This document shows, in pieces, positions 53,544-63,365 of a stretch of DNA of 64,000 nt (its first letter is position 1; each line of letters starts with the position of its first letter). Source of the stretch: Haloplanus sp. GDY1. GTDB taxonomy: Archaea > Halobacteriota > Halobacteria > Halobacteriales > Haloferacaceae. A model generated the notes under the pieces. That model was not told where the DNA came from and ran no database searches. It worked only from the letters and a program-made list of their open reading frames with translations. The DNA is taken from the NCBI RefSeq assembly GCF_023703775.1, contig NZ_CP098514.1, positions 248,001-312,000 on the forward strand, in the 5' to 3' direction. The position numbers and the translations under genes were made by a program.

Positions 53544-55783
53544 CGGTAGCTCACCTCACGCATCACCTTGCGGCCCGTCAACTCCGCCGAGGCGGGCGAG
53601 TAGCCGTTCTCGCGGAGGTGCGCGAGCGTGCGTTCCTTGAGCCGTTCGGTCTCCGTCCCCGCGGGCGGGTCGGTCCACTGTGCGGGGTCGAACTCCTCGA
53701 ACAGCCGCTTCACGTCGCCCCAGTCGTGCGCGTCGAGCACCGCCCGGATGACCGGGATGTCCGCCACGTCGACGTTCTCGATGGCGAAGTCCTCGTCGCG
53801 GTTCTCCCACGCGTAGCGGTTGATGGCCGTGATCACCTTCTCGCGGCGGAACTCCTCGACCCGCTCGACGGGCTCCGCGCCGTCGTACGCGCCGGTTCCG
53901 AACCGGCCGAGGTGTTCGGTTTCGAACACCTTCATCAACAGCGGATCGGGGTCGACCGCCCCGCGGTCGGTCGCCACCTGATCGTCGTTCGCCCACGCGA
54001 AGACGTGTTCGACGTACTCGGCGACCGTCTCCTCGTCGACCCCCTTCTCGGCCAGCAGCGCGTCGAGGACGTCCGCCTCCTGCCGGTCGAAGACGTAGCT
54101 TTTGACGACCGCGAGCCGGTTCTCGTACTCGGCGGCCTCGGCCCGCGAGAAGACGGGGGCGTCGCTCAGGCCGTCGGCCATCGCGTCGAGGATGTCGTCC
54201 GGCATGACCACCCGCTCGACGGGGAGGCCGTCGTGGTGCCGGTCGGCGTCGGTCTGGAGCAGGTCGGCGACGACGTCGCGCGTGTAGGTGACCGGAATCC
54301 CGTGGCTCCCGTCGTCGCCGTCGAACTCGAACTCGTCGGCGTCGACCCGTTCGTCGCCCTCCTGCAGGTAGCCCTGATCGAAGAGCAGGGCCTTCTCGAC
54401 GAGGCTCCGGTTCCCCGGCACGTCCTCGCCGTCGAGGCGGGTGACGACGCTGTACAGCGCCGCCGCCTCGACGGCGTGGGGGGCGAGTTCCCGCTCGACG
54501 ACCCCGCCGGTGCCGTCGCGCATCGACAGCGTCAGCCCCTCGCGAACGCGGGATTCGAGGTCCGCGTACCCCTCGGCCTCCCAGACGGCCGTCTCCGCCG
54601 TCAGCTCGCGGCGGATCAGCTCCGCCTCCAGGGAGAGGTTGGTGAGGTAGCCGAACTCGTGTTTGTCGAGGCGCCGCTTCAGCGCCTTCAGCGGGTCGCG
54701 CCCGTTGCGGTCGGCGTACTTGTCGAGTTCCACGTCGAGGTCGGGGTTCGAGATGATGAGCAACTGCGTGTCGATGTCCATCCCGATGCCCTTGTCCAGT
54801 TTCACGCGTCCCTCGTCGGGGACGTTCAGCAGTTTCCGCAGGAGGTCCGCGTGCTGGGAGGCGTCCTCGACGACGGTCAGCAGGCCGTTGCCCTGCGAGA
54901 GGACGCCGTCGTAGGAGAAGGCCTGCGGGTTCTTTCGACCTCTGGAGTCGAGTTCGCGGAGCATCCCGGGCATCCACGACCCGACCAGCCGCTCCTTCGG
55001 CGAGCCGTCGTCCTCCGAGTGGAGGACGCCGATCCCTCGCCCCACGTCGACGACGTAGTTTTTCACCCGCAGGTGTCGCGGGTCGGTGATGGAGGAAAAC
55101 AGGTTGGTCCCCCCCGCGCGGCGGTAGCGCTCCTCCAGGTGGTCGTAGGCCTCTCGACAGAACGGGTCGAGGTCGGCGTCGACCCGCGTCGGCAGCGATC
55201 CCTCCAGGTCGTCGAGGATCGACTCGCGGACGCCCTCCGGAAACACCGACAGCGGGTGGGACTGGACGGGGCTCTCGTACCAGTCGTCCTCGCGGTCGAT
55301 CTCGTCGCCGTAGCTCAGCCCCCGCTCCTCGGTGCCGCTGGCGACGTTCCACTCGACGGTGTAGCGACGCCCGGCGTCGGTCTTGGAGTACTCCCGCAAC
55401 CCGTTGATGAGACACCGCTTGAGCTCCGACTTCCCCGTCGCGGTCGGGCCGTCGAACCAGATGATCTTCTCGCTCTTGCCGCGGTCCGCGGCGATGGTCC
55501 GCAGGTCGTCGACGAAGCCGTTGAGCACCTCGGTGTTGCCGAGGATGGCGTGTTCGCCGTCGTTGGCGGGGTCGTCGAAGAAGCGGTAGCGCTCGCGCTC
55601 CTCCCCCTCCTCGATGACCGTCCGGGTGCCCATCGACTCGATGGCCTCGAGCAGGTACTTCGGCGCGTGGGAGGCGATGGACGGCTGTTCGATCGCCGCG
55701 TCCACGTACTCGGCGAGGCTCATCGGCTCCTCGTAGGCGCCCGAGAGTTCCTCGTCGCCCGCGCGGATGTAGTCGTTCGTCAT
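53534..55783 (-). CDS. PrkA-type serine kinase/AAA+ protein, second copy
   Basis: 749 residues. AAA+ Walker [16 protein letters not shown] at about 110, PrkA N-terminal AAA domain (about 1-380) and a C-terminal half more divergent than in its upstream paralogue. PrkA proteins of bacteria phosphorylate protein substrates or act as AAA+ proteases/remodellers; the role here is open. Start ATG 55783 overlaps the first prkA stop by 4 bp. Confidence 0.85.
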   Translation of the reverse strand: MTNDYIRAGDEELSGAYEEPMSLAEYVDAAIEQPSIASHAPKYLLEAIESMGTRTVIEEGEERERYRFFDDPANDGEHAILGNTEVLNGFVDDLRTIAADRGKSEKIIWFDGPTATGKSELKRCLINGLREYSKTDAGRRYTVEWNVASGTEERGLSYGDEIDREDDWYESPVQSHPLSVFPEGVRESILDDLEGSLPTRVDADLDPFCREAYDHLEERYRRAGGTNLFSSITDPRHLRVKNYVVDVGRGIGVLHSEDDGSPKERLVGSWMPGMLRELDSRGRKNPQAFSYDGVLSQGNGLLTVVEDASQHADLLRKLLNVPDEGRVKLDKGIGMDIDTQLLIISNPDLDVELDKYADRNGRDPLKALKRRLDKHEFGYLTNLSLEAELIRRELTAETAVWEAEGYADLESRVREGLTLSMRDGTGGVVERELAPHAVEAAALYSVVTRLDGEDVPGNRSLVEKALLFDQGYLQEGDERVDADEFEFDGDDGSHGIPVTYTRDVVADLLQTDADRHHDGLPVERVVMPDDILDAMADGLSDAPVFSRAEAAEYENRLAVVKSYVFDRQEADVLDALLAEKGVDEETVAEYVEHVFAWANDDQVATDRGAVDPDPLLMKVFETEHLGRFGTGAYDGAEPVERVEEFRREKVITAINRYAWENRDEDFAIENVDVADIPVIRAVLDAHDWGDVKRLFEEFDPAQWTDPPAGTETERLKERTLAHLRENGYSPASAELTGRKVMREVSYRWD

Positions 55784-57846
55784 CCTTCCAGTTCGCTCTT
55801 TGCGACCTCCGCACCCGCGAACTCCAGCACCTCGGTGGCTCCCTCGCGGGAGTAACCCTGTTCGATCAGCGCGTCGACCCACGCGCTGCGCTCGTCGTCG
55901 TCGAGCTCGTTCGCCGACACCAGCGCCGAGAAGTTGATGTTGTGTTTCTTGTCCTCCCAGAGCTTCCGTTCGAGGGCGCGGCGCAGGCGGTCGTTGTCCT
56001 GCGGGTCGAAGCCCTCGCCCTCGCGGGCGCGACGGCTCACCCAGTTGGACACCTCCTGGCGGAAGTCGTCCTTGCGGTCGCTCGGAATCTCCAACTTCTC
56101 CTCGACGGAGCGCAGGAACGTCTCGTCCGGCTCCTGCTCCCGGCCGGTGAGTTCGTCGGTGACGGTGGCGTCGTCGATGTACGCCATCACGTGATCCATG
56201 TACTTCTCGCCCTGCCGACGGATCTCGTCGACGTCGTACGCGAGTGCGTGGCGCACGTCCTCGATGGCCCGCTCCTTGTACTCCTCGCGGACGAGTTCGA
56301 GGTAGCGGTGGTAGCGCTCGACGTTCTCCTCGGGGATCGAACCGTGGTTCTCGAGGTTGCGCTCGAAGTGGGTGAACACCGAGAGCGGCGAGAGGTACCC
56401 CCGGTCGCGGTGGGTGGCGTCCATGATGGCCTCCGCGATCTCGTCGCCGATGAACCGCGCGGAGACGCCGTCCATCCCCTCCGCGATGTCGGCCCGCTTC
56501 TCGCCCTCCTCGCGGAGTTTCTTGACGTCGACGTCGTCGGCCTCGTCGATCTCGCCGTTGTAGGCCTTGGCCTTCTGGACGAGCGTGACGTTCTCGCCGT
56601 CCGGCTCCGTGATGCGGGTGAGGACGCCGAACAACCCCGCCATCTCCATCGCGTGGGGCTCGATGTGCATGTCGGGGACGTCCGCGTTCCGGAGCATCTT
56701 CCGGTAGATCTCGGCCTCCTCGCTGTACTCCAGGACGTACGGGAAGTCGATCCGTTTCGTCCTGTCGTTGAAGGCCTCCATCTTCTCGTCGCCCTTCTTG
56801 TCCCGGTACTCGGGCATGTTGGTGCGGCCGACGATCACCTGGTCGATGTCGATCCGGGGGTTGTTCTTCGGCTTGATCGTCTGTTCCTGGGAGGCGTGCA
56901 GGAAGTCGTAGAGGAACTCCCGCTGGAGTTTCAGCAGTTCCTCGCCGCTGAACAGGCCGCGGTTGGCGTTACAGAACGCCCCGGAGTAGTCGAACGCCCG
57001 CGGATCGCTCTCGCCGTAGATGGCGATCTTCGAGTAGTTGACGTCGCCGGTCAACTCCGTCTCGTCCTGGTTTTTCTTGTCCTTGGGTTCGAACGTCTCG
57101 ATGCACTGGCGCTTGTTCTCCGAGGCGACCAGCCTGACGACCTCGACGTGATTGTCGAGGACGGCCTTCAGGTCGTCGTCGTAGTGGGCCAGCAGCCGAT
57201 CCATGTAGAACTCGCTCGCGGGGTCGAGCGACTGCTCGTTGCGGATCGTGTAGGGAGCGTCGAGCGCGCCGTTCAGCCGCTCGAGCACCCGGTCGCGCTG
57301 TTCCTGTGGGAGGAGGACCAGCGGATCCTGGTTCATGGGCGAGACGACGGTGTCGTCCGCGGGGTCCTGGTCGCGGACGATGTCACAGAGGTTCACCCAC
57401 TGGAAGGTGTACATCCGGCCGTCGTCGTGCATGGTGTAATCCTCGAAGTACCGACGGACCATCCAGTCGAAGTGCGACTTCCCGGAGCCGACGGGCCCGA
57501 GCAACAGTTTGATGCGCTTCTCCGGTCCCAGCCCGCGGGCGCCGCTTTTCACCTTGTTGACGAACTCGTGGATCGACTCGTGGACCTCGCGGCCGTAGAA
57601 GGTGTTCTCCCCGTCGTGTAACGGGTCCTCCGAGGCCATGAGATACTCGACGACGCCGGCGTCCTCGTCGTACTCCGTCCCGTAGTAGTCGAACATGTCG
57701 GCGACGCGCTGGTGGGCGTTGCGAGCGATCCGCGGATCGTCGTACACCTCGTCCAGATACCAGTCGAAGCGCTTCGCTTCGCGCAGGTCCGCGGGAACCG
57801 ATTCCTTGTAGTGCTGGCTGAGGTCTTCGAGGGTTTCCTTCGTCAT
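55780..57846 (-). CDS. prkA: PrkA-type serine kinase/AAA+ protein, first copy
   Basis: 688 residues. Walker A LLGPVGSGKSHFDW at about 117, family motifs YSGAFCNANRGL and NEPEF-like NMPEYRDKKG, and the C-terminal PrkA domain. Opens the four-gene operon. ATG 57846 follows a long leader: two TATA-like boxes (TTTATAG near 58025 and CTTATG near 58050) lie about 180-200 bp upstream. The non-coding segment 57847-58264 holds these and several inverted repeats, nothing else. Confidence 0.88.
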   Translation of the reverse strand: MTKETLEDLSQHYKESVPADLREAKRFDWYLDEVYDDPRIARNAHQRVADMFDYYGTEYDEDAGVVEYLMASEDPLHDGENTFYGREVHESIHEFVNKVKSGARGLGPEKRIKLLLGPVGSGKSHFDWMVRRYFEDYTMHDDGRMYTFQWVNLCDIVRDQDPADDTVVSPMNQDPLVLLPQEQRDRVLERLNGALDAPYTIRNEQSLDPASEFYMDRLLAHYDDDLKAVLDNHVEVVRLVASENKRQCIETFEPKDKKNQDETELTGDVNYSKIAIYGESDPRAFDYSGAFCNANRGLFSGEELLKLQREFLYDFLHASQEQTIKPKNNPRIDIDQVIVGRTNMPEYRDKKGDEKMEAFNDRTKRIDFPYVLEYSEEAEIYRKMLRNADVPDMHIEPHAMEMAGLFGVLTRITEPDGENVTLVQKAKAYNGEIDEADDVDVKKLREEGEKRADIAEGMDGVSARFIGDEIAEAIMDATHRDRGYLSPLSVFTHFERNLENHGSIPEENVERYHRYLELVREEYKERAIEDVRHALAYDVDEIRRQGEKYMDHVMAYIDDATVTDELTGREQEPDETFLRSVEEKLEIPSDRKDDFRQEVSNWVSRRAREGEGFDPQDNDRLRRALERKLWEDKKHNINFSALVSANELDDDERSAWVDALIEQGYSREGATEVLEFAGAEVAKSELEG

Positions 57847-58264
57847 TGTCTCTTCGTGTCTCGGCTCCGGGAGCGTCGCCGAGCGACCTCCGCCGATACC
57901 GTGATATGGGTACACGTACCACGACCCGGTAGCGACCACGGGGTGGTCGCAGTGTCGTCGGGAGACGTGGGGGCGGCGGGGGAGTTCGGTCGACGGCTGC
58001 TCGGCCCGCTGGTAACCGAGACTATAAACCATGTCAGTAATACACGTACATAAGTCTTGTTGCTAAGGTGGCGGGTTCCCCCACGTCCACGGGGGGCGCG
58101 CCCGCTCCGGGGCGCTCGGTCACGGCCGGTACGACGGCGGTCGACCCCGTTCGATCGGGCGTCCACCCGGACGAACGGTGAAGGAGGGTCCCCGGGGACG
58201 GTGGCGCCGCCGACGGTCGCCGCCGATCACCGACCTATAGGTTCGTCGGGACGAAGAGACGGAC

Positions 58265-58645
58265 ATGACCTTCGAATCGCTCCCCGACGGCTGGACCGTG
58301 TGGCACGAGGAACCCGGGGGGCGGGCGATCCTGGCGTACCGTCCGGACGTGTTCGACACCGACGCCTTTCCGGCGCCCTGTCTCCCGACCGTCTACCTCT
58401 CGCCGGGGTCGCCCCGGCGCCGCCCGGGGGCCGGCGGGGACGAGGGCTGGACGATCACGCTGTATCTCGAACCCGAAATCGAGGCGCGGACGGGGACGGC
58501 CGACAGCCGCGACGACGCCGTCGAGACGGCCGTCGAGTTCGCCCGGGCCTTCGCCGCGGGCGACGTCGACTACCGCGAGGCCTATCAGGTCCCCCGCGAG
58601 GCGTACTTCGACCGCCTCGACGACCTGCTCGGTCGCGAGGCTTAA
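58265..58645 (+). CDS. DUF5820-like haloarchaeal protein
   Basis: 126 residues, begins MTFESLPDGWTVWHEEPGGR and has a conserved-looking end (DYREAYQVPREAYFDRLDDLL). Cytoplasmic, no known activity. A TATA-like CTATAGG lies about 25 bp before the ATG. It precedes the UPF0179 gene by 25 bp. Confidence 0.72.
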   Translation: MTFESLPDGWTVWHEEPGGRAILAYRPDVFDTDAFPAPCLPTVYLSPGSPRRRPGAGGDEGWTITLYLEPEIEARTGTADSRDDAVETAVEFARAFAAGDVDYREAYQVPREAYFDRLDDLLGREA

Positions 58646-58670
58646 CCGCCAGGGACGAGAACCCCCGTCC

Positions 58671-59120
58671 ATGTCCGAGGTCACGCTCATCGGAACGCGC
58701 CTCGCGGAGGTGGGCCGCGAGTTCGTCTTCCGCGGCGAATCGAGCGCCTGCGAGGGCTGTCCGTACCGCGGGCAGTGTCTCGACCTCTCCCCCGGTACCC
58801 GCTACCGGATCACGGACGTTCGCGAGAACGCCCAGACGCTCGACTGCGCGGTCCACGACGGGGGCGTGCGTGCCGTCGAGGTGGAGCCCGCGTCGGTCCC
58901 CGCGAACGTGCCCTCGAAGGTCGCCTACGCGGGTAGCAAGGCGAAACTCGCGGGGTCGTGTCCCTACACGGACTGTCCGAGCCACGCCTACTGCGTCCCC
59001 GACGGGGTCGACTTCGACGTCGAGTACCGCATCGACGAGGTGGTCGGGGACCCGCCCCACGACTACTGTATGCTCGACCGGGATCTGACGCTGGTCGAAC
59101 TCGCACCACGCGAGGAGTGA
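58671..59120 (+). CDS. UPF0179 family protein
   Basis: 149 residues. Two Cys clusters: CEGCPYRGQC (residues 24-33) and SCPYTDCPSHAYC (about 98-110), fitting a metal or iron-sulfur site; begins MSEVTLIGTRLAEVG. Function unknown but conserved in archaea. Overlaps the convergent deacylase-like gene by 58 bp, more than usual here. Confidence 0.85.
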   Translation: MSEVTLIGTRLAEVGREFVFRGESSACEGCPYRGQCLDLSPGTRYRITDVRENAQTLDCAVHDGGVRAVEVEPASVPANVPSKVAYAGSKAKLAGSCPYTDCPSHAYCVPDGVDFDVEYRIDEVVGDPPHDYCMLDRDLTLVELAPREE

Positions 59121-59941
59121 CGGTCCGGGTCGTCCCCGATCACGTCCGCGAGGCGCCCGACCCGCTCCCCCGCGTACCCGAACACGCTCTCGTAGCCCTC
59201 GGCCGACATCAGGATGGGGTAGAACGGCTCGTCGGCCACGTGGTCGTCGCCGTCGGCCGACGCGAACGGCACGCCGGCGGGCACGCGTTCGAAGTTCTCG
59301 ACGAACACCTCGTGTTCCTGGGCCGGCGCCTTCGGCACCCGCCCGGTGAGACGGAATATCGGCACGTCGAGGTCGGGGTCGGGGTCGGGATCGATCCCCG
59401 ACGACGCGGGCAGGACGTCCGTCGCCACGAGGAACGCGTCGATCAGCCGGCGGGCGTTCTCCGCGGCCGCCTCGGACCACTGGAGCCCACACTCCACCTC
59501 GACGGTTCCGGGGTAGTCGATCAGCCGACCGCCGGCGTAGGCGGCCGTCTCCACCACCGCGTCGACGGGCAGGTGCGCACACAGCGCCGCCGTCTCCGGG
59601 TCGACGGCGTCGACCAGGGCGAAGGGGTCGGCGTACGACTGCGTCGAGTGCAACGCGAGGGTCGTACAGCCGTCGAGTTCCGCCAGCAGCCTGTCCGCCA
59701 GTCGTCGCTCGTGACTCTCCGCCGCCGAGTCCCCGGGGAACGCCCGGTTGAGGTCGTCGTCGAGGTAGCGCACCCCGCGTTGCAGGGCGCGCTCGTTGGC
59801 GACGACGAACTTCACCGGACGCTCGAACGCCGGGGGGTCGTCGAGGATCGCCTCCACCGCCCGTGAGCCGCAGGGCTCGTCGCCGTGAACCGCCGCGACG
59901 ACCGCCACGTCCGGGTCGTCGCCGAACTCTCGTATCCTCAT
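59063..59941 (-). CDS. Succinylglutamate desuccinylase/aspartoacylase family protein
   Basis: 292 residues, zinc carboxypeptidase-like. First zinc motif HGDEPCGSRAVE (residues 19-30), substrate loop DLNRAFPGD and later ligand His in LALHSTQSY; the general base Glu is likely in VEVECGLQWSE. It hydrolyses an amide bond of an N-acyl amino acid by family. The last 20 residues (SSRGASSTSVRSRSSIQ) are low complexity and come from DNA shared with the convergent UPF0179 gene. Confidence 0.82.
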   Translation of the reverse strand: MRIREFGDDPDVAVVAAVHGDEPCGSRAVEAILDDPPAFERPVKFVVANERALQRGVRYLDDDLNRAFPGDSAAESHERRLADRLLAELDGCTTLALHSTQSYADPFALVDAVDPETAALCAHLPVDAVVETAAYAGGRLIDYPGTVEVECGLQWSEAAAENARRLIDAFLVATDVLPASSGIDPDPDPDLDVPIFRLTGRVPKAPAQEHEVFVENFERVPAGVPFASADGDDHVADEPFYPILMSAEGYESVFGYAGERVGRLADVIGDDPDRHSSRGASSTSVRSRSSIQ

Positions 59942-60032
59942 TACAGGCCCCTAGTCGCGGGCGTTGAAGTGCGTTTCCGTCGCGTCACGTCCCACCGCAG
60001 GTGTTAGGCCCGTGGCTCGTCTTGGAGCCTCC

Positions 60033-60527
60033 ATGGACGACCACACCCGGGACCACAGCGTCGGGCCGCCGGTCTCCGGCGATCCGACCGGGTGGAGCGC
60101 GGCTCGGGGCGAGTCGAACGGCTGGGAACACGGGACGCTCCGACGGGCCGTGGTCCACGGCGTCCGGCTCTACAACGACGGCGCCTTCCACGAGTCGCAC
60201 GACTGCTTCGAGGACGAGTGGTACAACTACGGGAGCGGAACCACCGAGAGCGCCTTCCTGCACGGGATGGTGCAGGTCGCCGCCGGCGCGTACAAACACG
60301 TCGACTTCGAGAACGACGACGGGATGCGCTCGCTGTTCGAGACGGCACTCGAGTACCTCCACGGGGTACCGGGCGACTACTACGGCGTCGACGTCGACGA
60401 CGTGCGGACGCGGCTCCGGGCGGCGCTCTCGGACCCCGCGGCCGTGGACGGGTGGCGGATCACGCTCGACGGGGGGCGTCCCGAGGCGACCGACGCGGAC
60501 TACGAGTACGCCGAGCGGCTGGAGTGA
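60033..60527 (+). CDS. DUF309 domain protein
   Basis: 164 residues. Core motif [22 protein letters not shown] and [15 protein letters not shown] are the DUF309 signature (all-helical, possible metal or nucleotide binding). A disordered N-terminal 35 residues precedes it. Start ATG 60033. Function unknown. It is followed by 159 bp without a visible gene. Confidence 0.82.
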   Translation: MDDHTRDHSVGPPVSGDPTGWSAARGESNGWEHGTLRRAVVHGVRLYNDGAFHESHDCFEDEWYNYGSGTTESAFLHGMVQVAAGAYKHVDFENDDGMRSLFETALEYLHGVPGDYYGVDVDDVRTRLRAALSDPAAVDGWRITLDGGRPEATDADYEYAERLE

Positions 60528-60654
60528 GGCGGACCGCCGTCCCGTTCGCTGGCCGTCGCCGATCACACGCTCGTCGGCCGGGCCCAACTCACGGCGATCC
60601 GTCGGAGCGGTCGATCACGCACCCGACCGTCGGTACGCCCACGTATTGGGAAAG

Positions 60655-60660
60655 TTATAA
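60655..60660 (+). promoter_or_regulatory. TATA-like box of the 37-aa leader frame
   Basis: TTATAA, ending 26 bp before ATG 60687, within AAAGTTATAACTT. This is the best promoter-like site in the segment 60528-60796 and implies a leaderless message starting at 60687. Confidence 0.6.
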
Positions 60661-60686
60661 CTTCCGAGGTTCGAACACGTCTCACG

Positions 60687-60800
60687 ATGGACGGGACGGC
60701 TCCGCCGCCGGTTCGCATCGTCTCCACTCACCGCACTCGACGGTCGGCACGCGCCCCCACTCCGGGGTCGGCCGTCGGCCCACTCGGGGGTGAGCCGTGA
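60687..60800 (+). CDS. Leader-type small frame, 37 aa
   Basis: Reads MDGTAPPPVRIVSTHRTRRS and ends GPLGGEP. Its stop TGA overlaps the GTG start of the next gene (GTGA), and a TATA box stands 26 bp before its ATG. Both features suggest it is translated first and coupled to the 328-aa gene. No family recognised. Confidence 0.45.
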   Translation: MDGTAPPPVRIVSTHRTRRSARAPTPGSAVGPLGGEP

Positions 60801-61783
60801 CCGGATCGCCGGTGGCGGGGCTTCCGATGGTGCCCCTGCAGTCGGCGGGCTCCGTCTTGCTCCTGATGGTGCTCTTCGTAGTCGCGGCGGCGATCGTGGT
60901 CGTCTCCGCGGGCACCTCCGGAGACGCGGCCGACGCCGACGGGCTGACGCCGGCCCCGAGCGCGACCGACGAGGACCGCTCGGAGCTGTCGGCGGCGCGG
61001 GAGCCCCCGTCGGACGGGGCGTCGTCGGCGCCGGGGCGGACGGAGGGGACGGCGTCCGTGTCCGACGACGGGGCGGCGTCCACGCGCGACGACGGGGCGG
61101 TCGGAACCGTCGACGGGGGACTGACGCCACCGCCCGGTGAAATCGACGGGGGGACGACCCCGTCACCGGACGCGGCCGACGGCCGGTCGGATGGCCAGGG
61201 GTCCGCGCCGGCATCGAGCGCGACCCCGACGCGGACGGACGTGGACGACCGCCCGGACGTGGACGACCGCCCGGACGTGGACGACCGCCCGGACGTGGAC
61301 GACCGCCCAGACGTGGACGACCGCCCGGACGTGGACGAACGGACGCCCCCGACCGCGACCGACTCGGGGATCGAGGTCGGCGAAGGGGAGTCCGAGGCGG
61401 TCGTGACCGGCGCCGGGGGCGCCGACGGGGACGAGCGCGCACCCGGAGCGACTGGCGGGGAGGAGACGGCCGTCGCCGCGGCTCGGGACGACGAGCGGAC
61501 GACGCCAGACGACGGCGCGGACCCGCTCGACGACACGCGGACCGCCGTCGCCGCCGACCTCGATCCGGCCGACGTGTCGACGCTGGTGGATCGGCTGGCG
61601 GACGGCACGGACCTCGATCAGGCGGTCCGCCTCCTCGGAGCCGCCGGTCGAGAGCGCCCCGAGTTGCTCGACCGCACCGACGCGGTCGACCGACTGCGGG
61701 ACCTCCGGCTCGACCCCGATCCGGCCGTGAGTCGGGCGGCCAGGGAGGCGCTCGACGCCATGCAGGACCGGTCCGCCCCGTGA
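60797..61783 (+). CDS. Membrane-anchored repeat protein with HEAT-like end
   Basis: 328 residues from GTG 60797 (ATG 60827 possible). One N-terminal helix (VLLLMVLFVVAAAIVVVSAG, residues 20-39) anchors it. A long disordered Asp/Thr/Pro-rich region follows, with five perfect VDDRPD units and a partial sixth (about 149-182), and an end domain of helix pairs resembling HEAT repeats (about 255-325). Function unknown; a partner-docking role for the end domain is plausible. Confidence 0.65.
   Translation: MTGSPVAGLPMVPLQSAGSVLLLMVLFVVAAAIVVVSAGTSGDAADADGLTPAPSATDEDRSELSAAREPPSDGASSAPGRTEGTASVSDDGAASTRDDGAVGTVDGGLTPPPGEIDGGTTPSPDAADGRSDGQGSAPASSATPTRTDVDDRPDVDDRPDVDDRPDVDDRPDVDDRPDVDERTPPTATDSGIEVGEGESEAVVTGAGGADGDERAPGATGGEETAVAAARDDERTTPDDGADPLDDTRTAVAADLDPADVSTLVDRLADGTDLDQAVRLLGAAGRERPELLDRTDAVDRLRDLRLDPDPAVSRAAREALDAMQDRSAP
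61241..61342 (+). repeat. 18-bp tandem repeat coding VDDRPD
   Basis: GTGGACGACCGCCCGGAC repeated five times from 61241 to 61330, one copy with a single G to A change, then a partial sixth unit. In frame with the 328-aa protein; copy number could vary by slippage. Confidence 0.95.
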
Positions 61784-61798
61784 GACCCGTGGCCGCGA

Positions 61799-62284
61799 CT
61801 ACCGGACGTCCGCGTCGGCGTACGAGAGCGCGCCGTAGACGGCCGCGACGACCACCGCGCCCGTCCGGTCGGCGGCGTGTTCGCGCACCTCCAGCCGTTC
61901 CTCGTCCTCCCAGTGCCAGTCCCGCAGTCGGCGGGCGTCCGCGAGTTTCTCCCGGAGGTCCGACCGGACGGCCGCCGCCGATCCCGCGGTGCTCTCCATC
62001 ATCACCCCGCCCTCCTCGGCGCGGATCCAACCCAGACCGGCGGCGACGGTTTCGTTCGACTGCGCCGTCTCGGCGGCCGCGAGCACGGTTCCGACGGGCG
62101 CGCCGACGCCGTAGTCGGCCTCGCTCCGGCCGGGGCGGACGACCGACCGCTCGGGCGGGACGATCGAGGAGTAGGTGACGAGGTTGTAGTTGTGGATCCC
62201 GGCGTCCGCGAGCGCCGCGTCGAACGCGCTCAGCGGCGTCGTGGCGTCGCCGCGGCCCCAGACGACCTCGATGGCGTCGCTCAT
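61799..62284 (-). CDS. pdaD: Pyruvoyl-dependent arginine decarboxylase
   Basis: 161 residues. NYNLVTYSSIVPP holds the Ser-Ser self-cleavage site, where the second Ser turns into the pyruvoyl group (about residues 39-40). Later VMMESTAGSAA and GAVVVAAVYG match the family. It makes agmatine from arginine, the first step of archaeal polyamine and agmatidine supply. Length is normal. Convergent with the repeat-protein gene. Confidence 0.9.
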   Translation of the reverse strand: MSDAIEVVWGRGDATTPLSAFDAALADAGIHNYNLVTYSSIVPPERSVVRPGRSEADYGVGAPVGTVLAAAETAQSNETVAAGLGWIRAEEGGVMMESTAGSAAAVRSDLREKLADARRLRDWHWEDEERLEVREHAADRTGAVVVAAVYGALSYADADVR

Positions 62285-62392
62285 ACCGACGCTTCGGTAT
62301 CGGGGGGTGAAAGGGGTTGCCGTCCCCGTCGTCGGTCGGCGCCCCCGCCGTCGGTCGGGGGGACTTTAACGCCCCCCGACTGACGCGTACGC

Positions 62393-62899
62393 ATGGTACT
62401 CAGAGCAGTCGACGGCGTCGAACCGACGGTTCACGAGGACGCCTACGTCGACGACGCGGCGGTCGTCGTCGGCGACGTGACCGTCGAGCGCGACGCCTCG
62501 GTCTGGCCGAACGCCACGCTCCGGGGGGACCAGCCCATCGTGATCAGCGAGGGAGCCAACGTCCAGGACAACGCCGTCTGTCACGAGGACGCGGTCGTCG
62601 GCCCCTACGCCACCGTCGGTCACACGGCCATCGTCCACGCGGCGACCGTCGAGGAGCGCGGACTGGTCGGGATGGGGGCGGTCGTCCTCGACGACGCGAC
62701 GGTCGGCGAGGGCGCCATCGTCGCGGCCGGGAGCGTCGTCACCGAGGGGACCGAGGTCCCGCCGGAGACGCTCGTCGCGGGGACGCCCGCCGACGTCATC
62801 AAGGAGATTCCCGACTCGTCGTGGTCGGAGGCGGCCGACCGCTACGTCGAGAAGGCCGACGTCTACGCCGAGACGTCGACCGTCGTCGACGAGGACTGA
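62393..62899 (+). CDS. Gamma-carbonic anhydrase family protein (hexapeptide repeats)
   Basis: 168 residues forming a left-handed beta helix. Zinc ligands in the pattern of the Cam/CamH group: His in NAVCHEDAVVG and two His in VGHTAIVHAATV. The RGD element (LRGDQPIVIS) is also typical. It may hydrate CO2; many relatives have no proven activity. Start ATG 62393. Confidence 0.87.
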   Translation: MVLRAVDGVEPTVHEDAYVDDAAVVVGDVTVERDASVWPNATLRGDQPIVISEGANVQDNAVCHEDAVVGPYATVGHTAIVHAATVEERGLVGMGAVVLDDATVGEGAIVAAGSVVTEGTEVPPETLVAGTPADVIKEIPDSSWSEAADRYVEKADVYAETSTVVDED

Positions 62900-62903
62900 C
62901 CGC

Positions 62904-63323
62904 TCAGCGCAGGTCGGCGGTCAGTTCGATGTTCGGGCCGGCGAGCGCCTTCGACACCGGGCAGTTGTTCTTGGCGTCGATGGCGTACTCGCGGAACTCC
63001 GCCTCGGAGGCGTCGGGGACGGTCCCCTCGGCCACGAGTTCGATCTCGTCGATGGTGAGGTCGCCGGCGTCGAGGTGGACGCTCGCCTCGGCGTCGATGC
63101 GCTCGGGCGTGAAGCCGTCCTCCGCGAGGGCGTTCGCGAGCGCCATGGCGAAACAGCCCGCCTCGGCGGCGCCGATCAGTTCCTCGGGGTTCGTCCCCTC
63201 GGCGTCCTCGAACCGGGAGCCGAACGAGTAGGGTCCCTCGTACGCGCCGCTGCCGAGGGCGACCGTCCCGCCGCCCGTCTGCAAGTCGCCTTCCCACGTC
63301 GCTTCCGCGGTTCTGGTTGGCAT
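62904..63323 (-). CDS. OsmC family peroxiredoxin-like protein
   Basis: 139 residues. Redox Cys pair in AAEAGCFAMAL and KNNCPVSKAL, and GTNPEELIGAA between, as in OsmC organic hydroperoxide reductases. Cytoplasmic detoxification role by family. Its stop is 5 bp from the convergent carbonic anhydrase gene. Confidence 0.9.
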   Translation of the reverse strand: MPTRTAEATWEGDLQTGGGTVALGSGAYEGPYSFGSRFEDAEGTNPEELIGAAEAGCFAMALANALAEDGFTPERIDAEASVHLDAGDLTIDEIELVAEGTVPDASEAEFREYAIDAKNNCPVSKALAGPNIELTADLR

Positions 63324-63365
63324 GGCGTCCCGCCCCTACTCCCGGTCGACTCAAGTTAGTTTCCC

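Noticed and set aside
57847-58264. A gene in the 418-bp gap upstream of prkA
   Set aside because: Open frames here are Arg/Pro-rich shadows; the gap fits a long leader and promoters.
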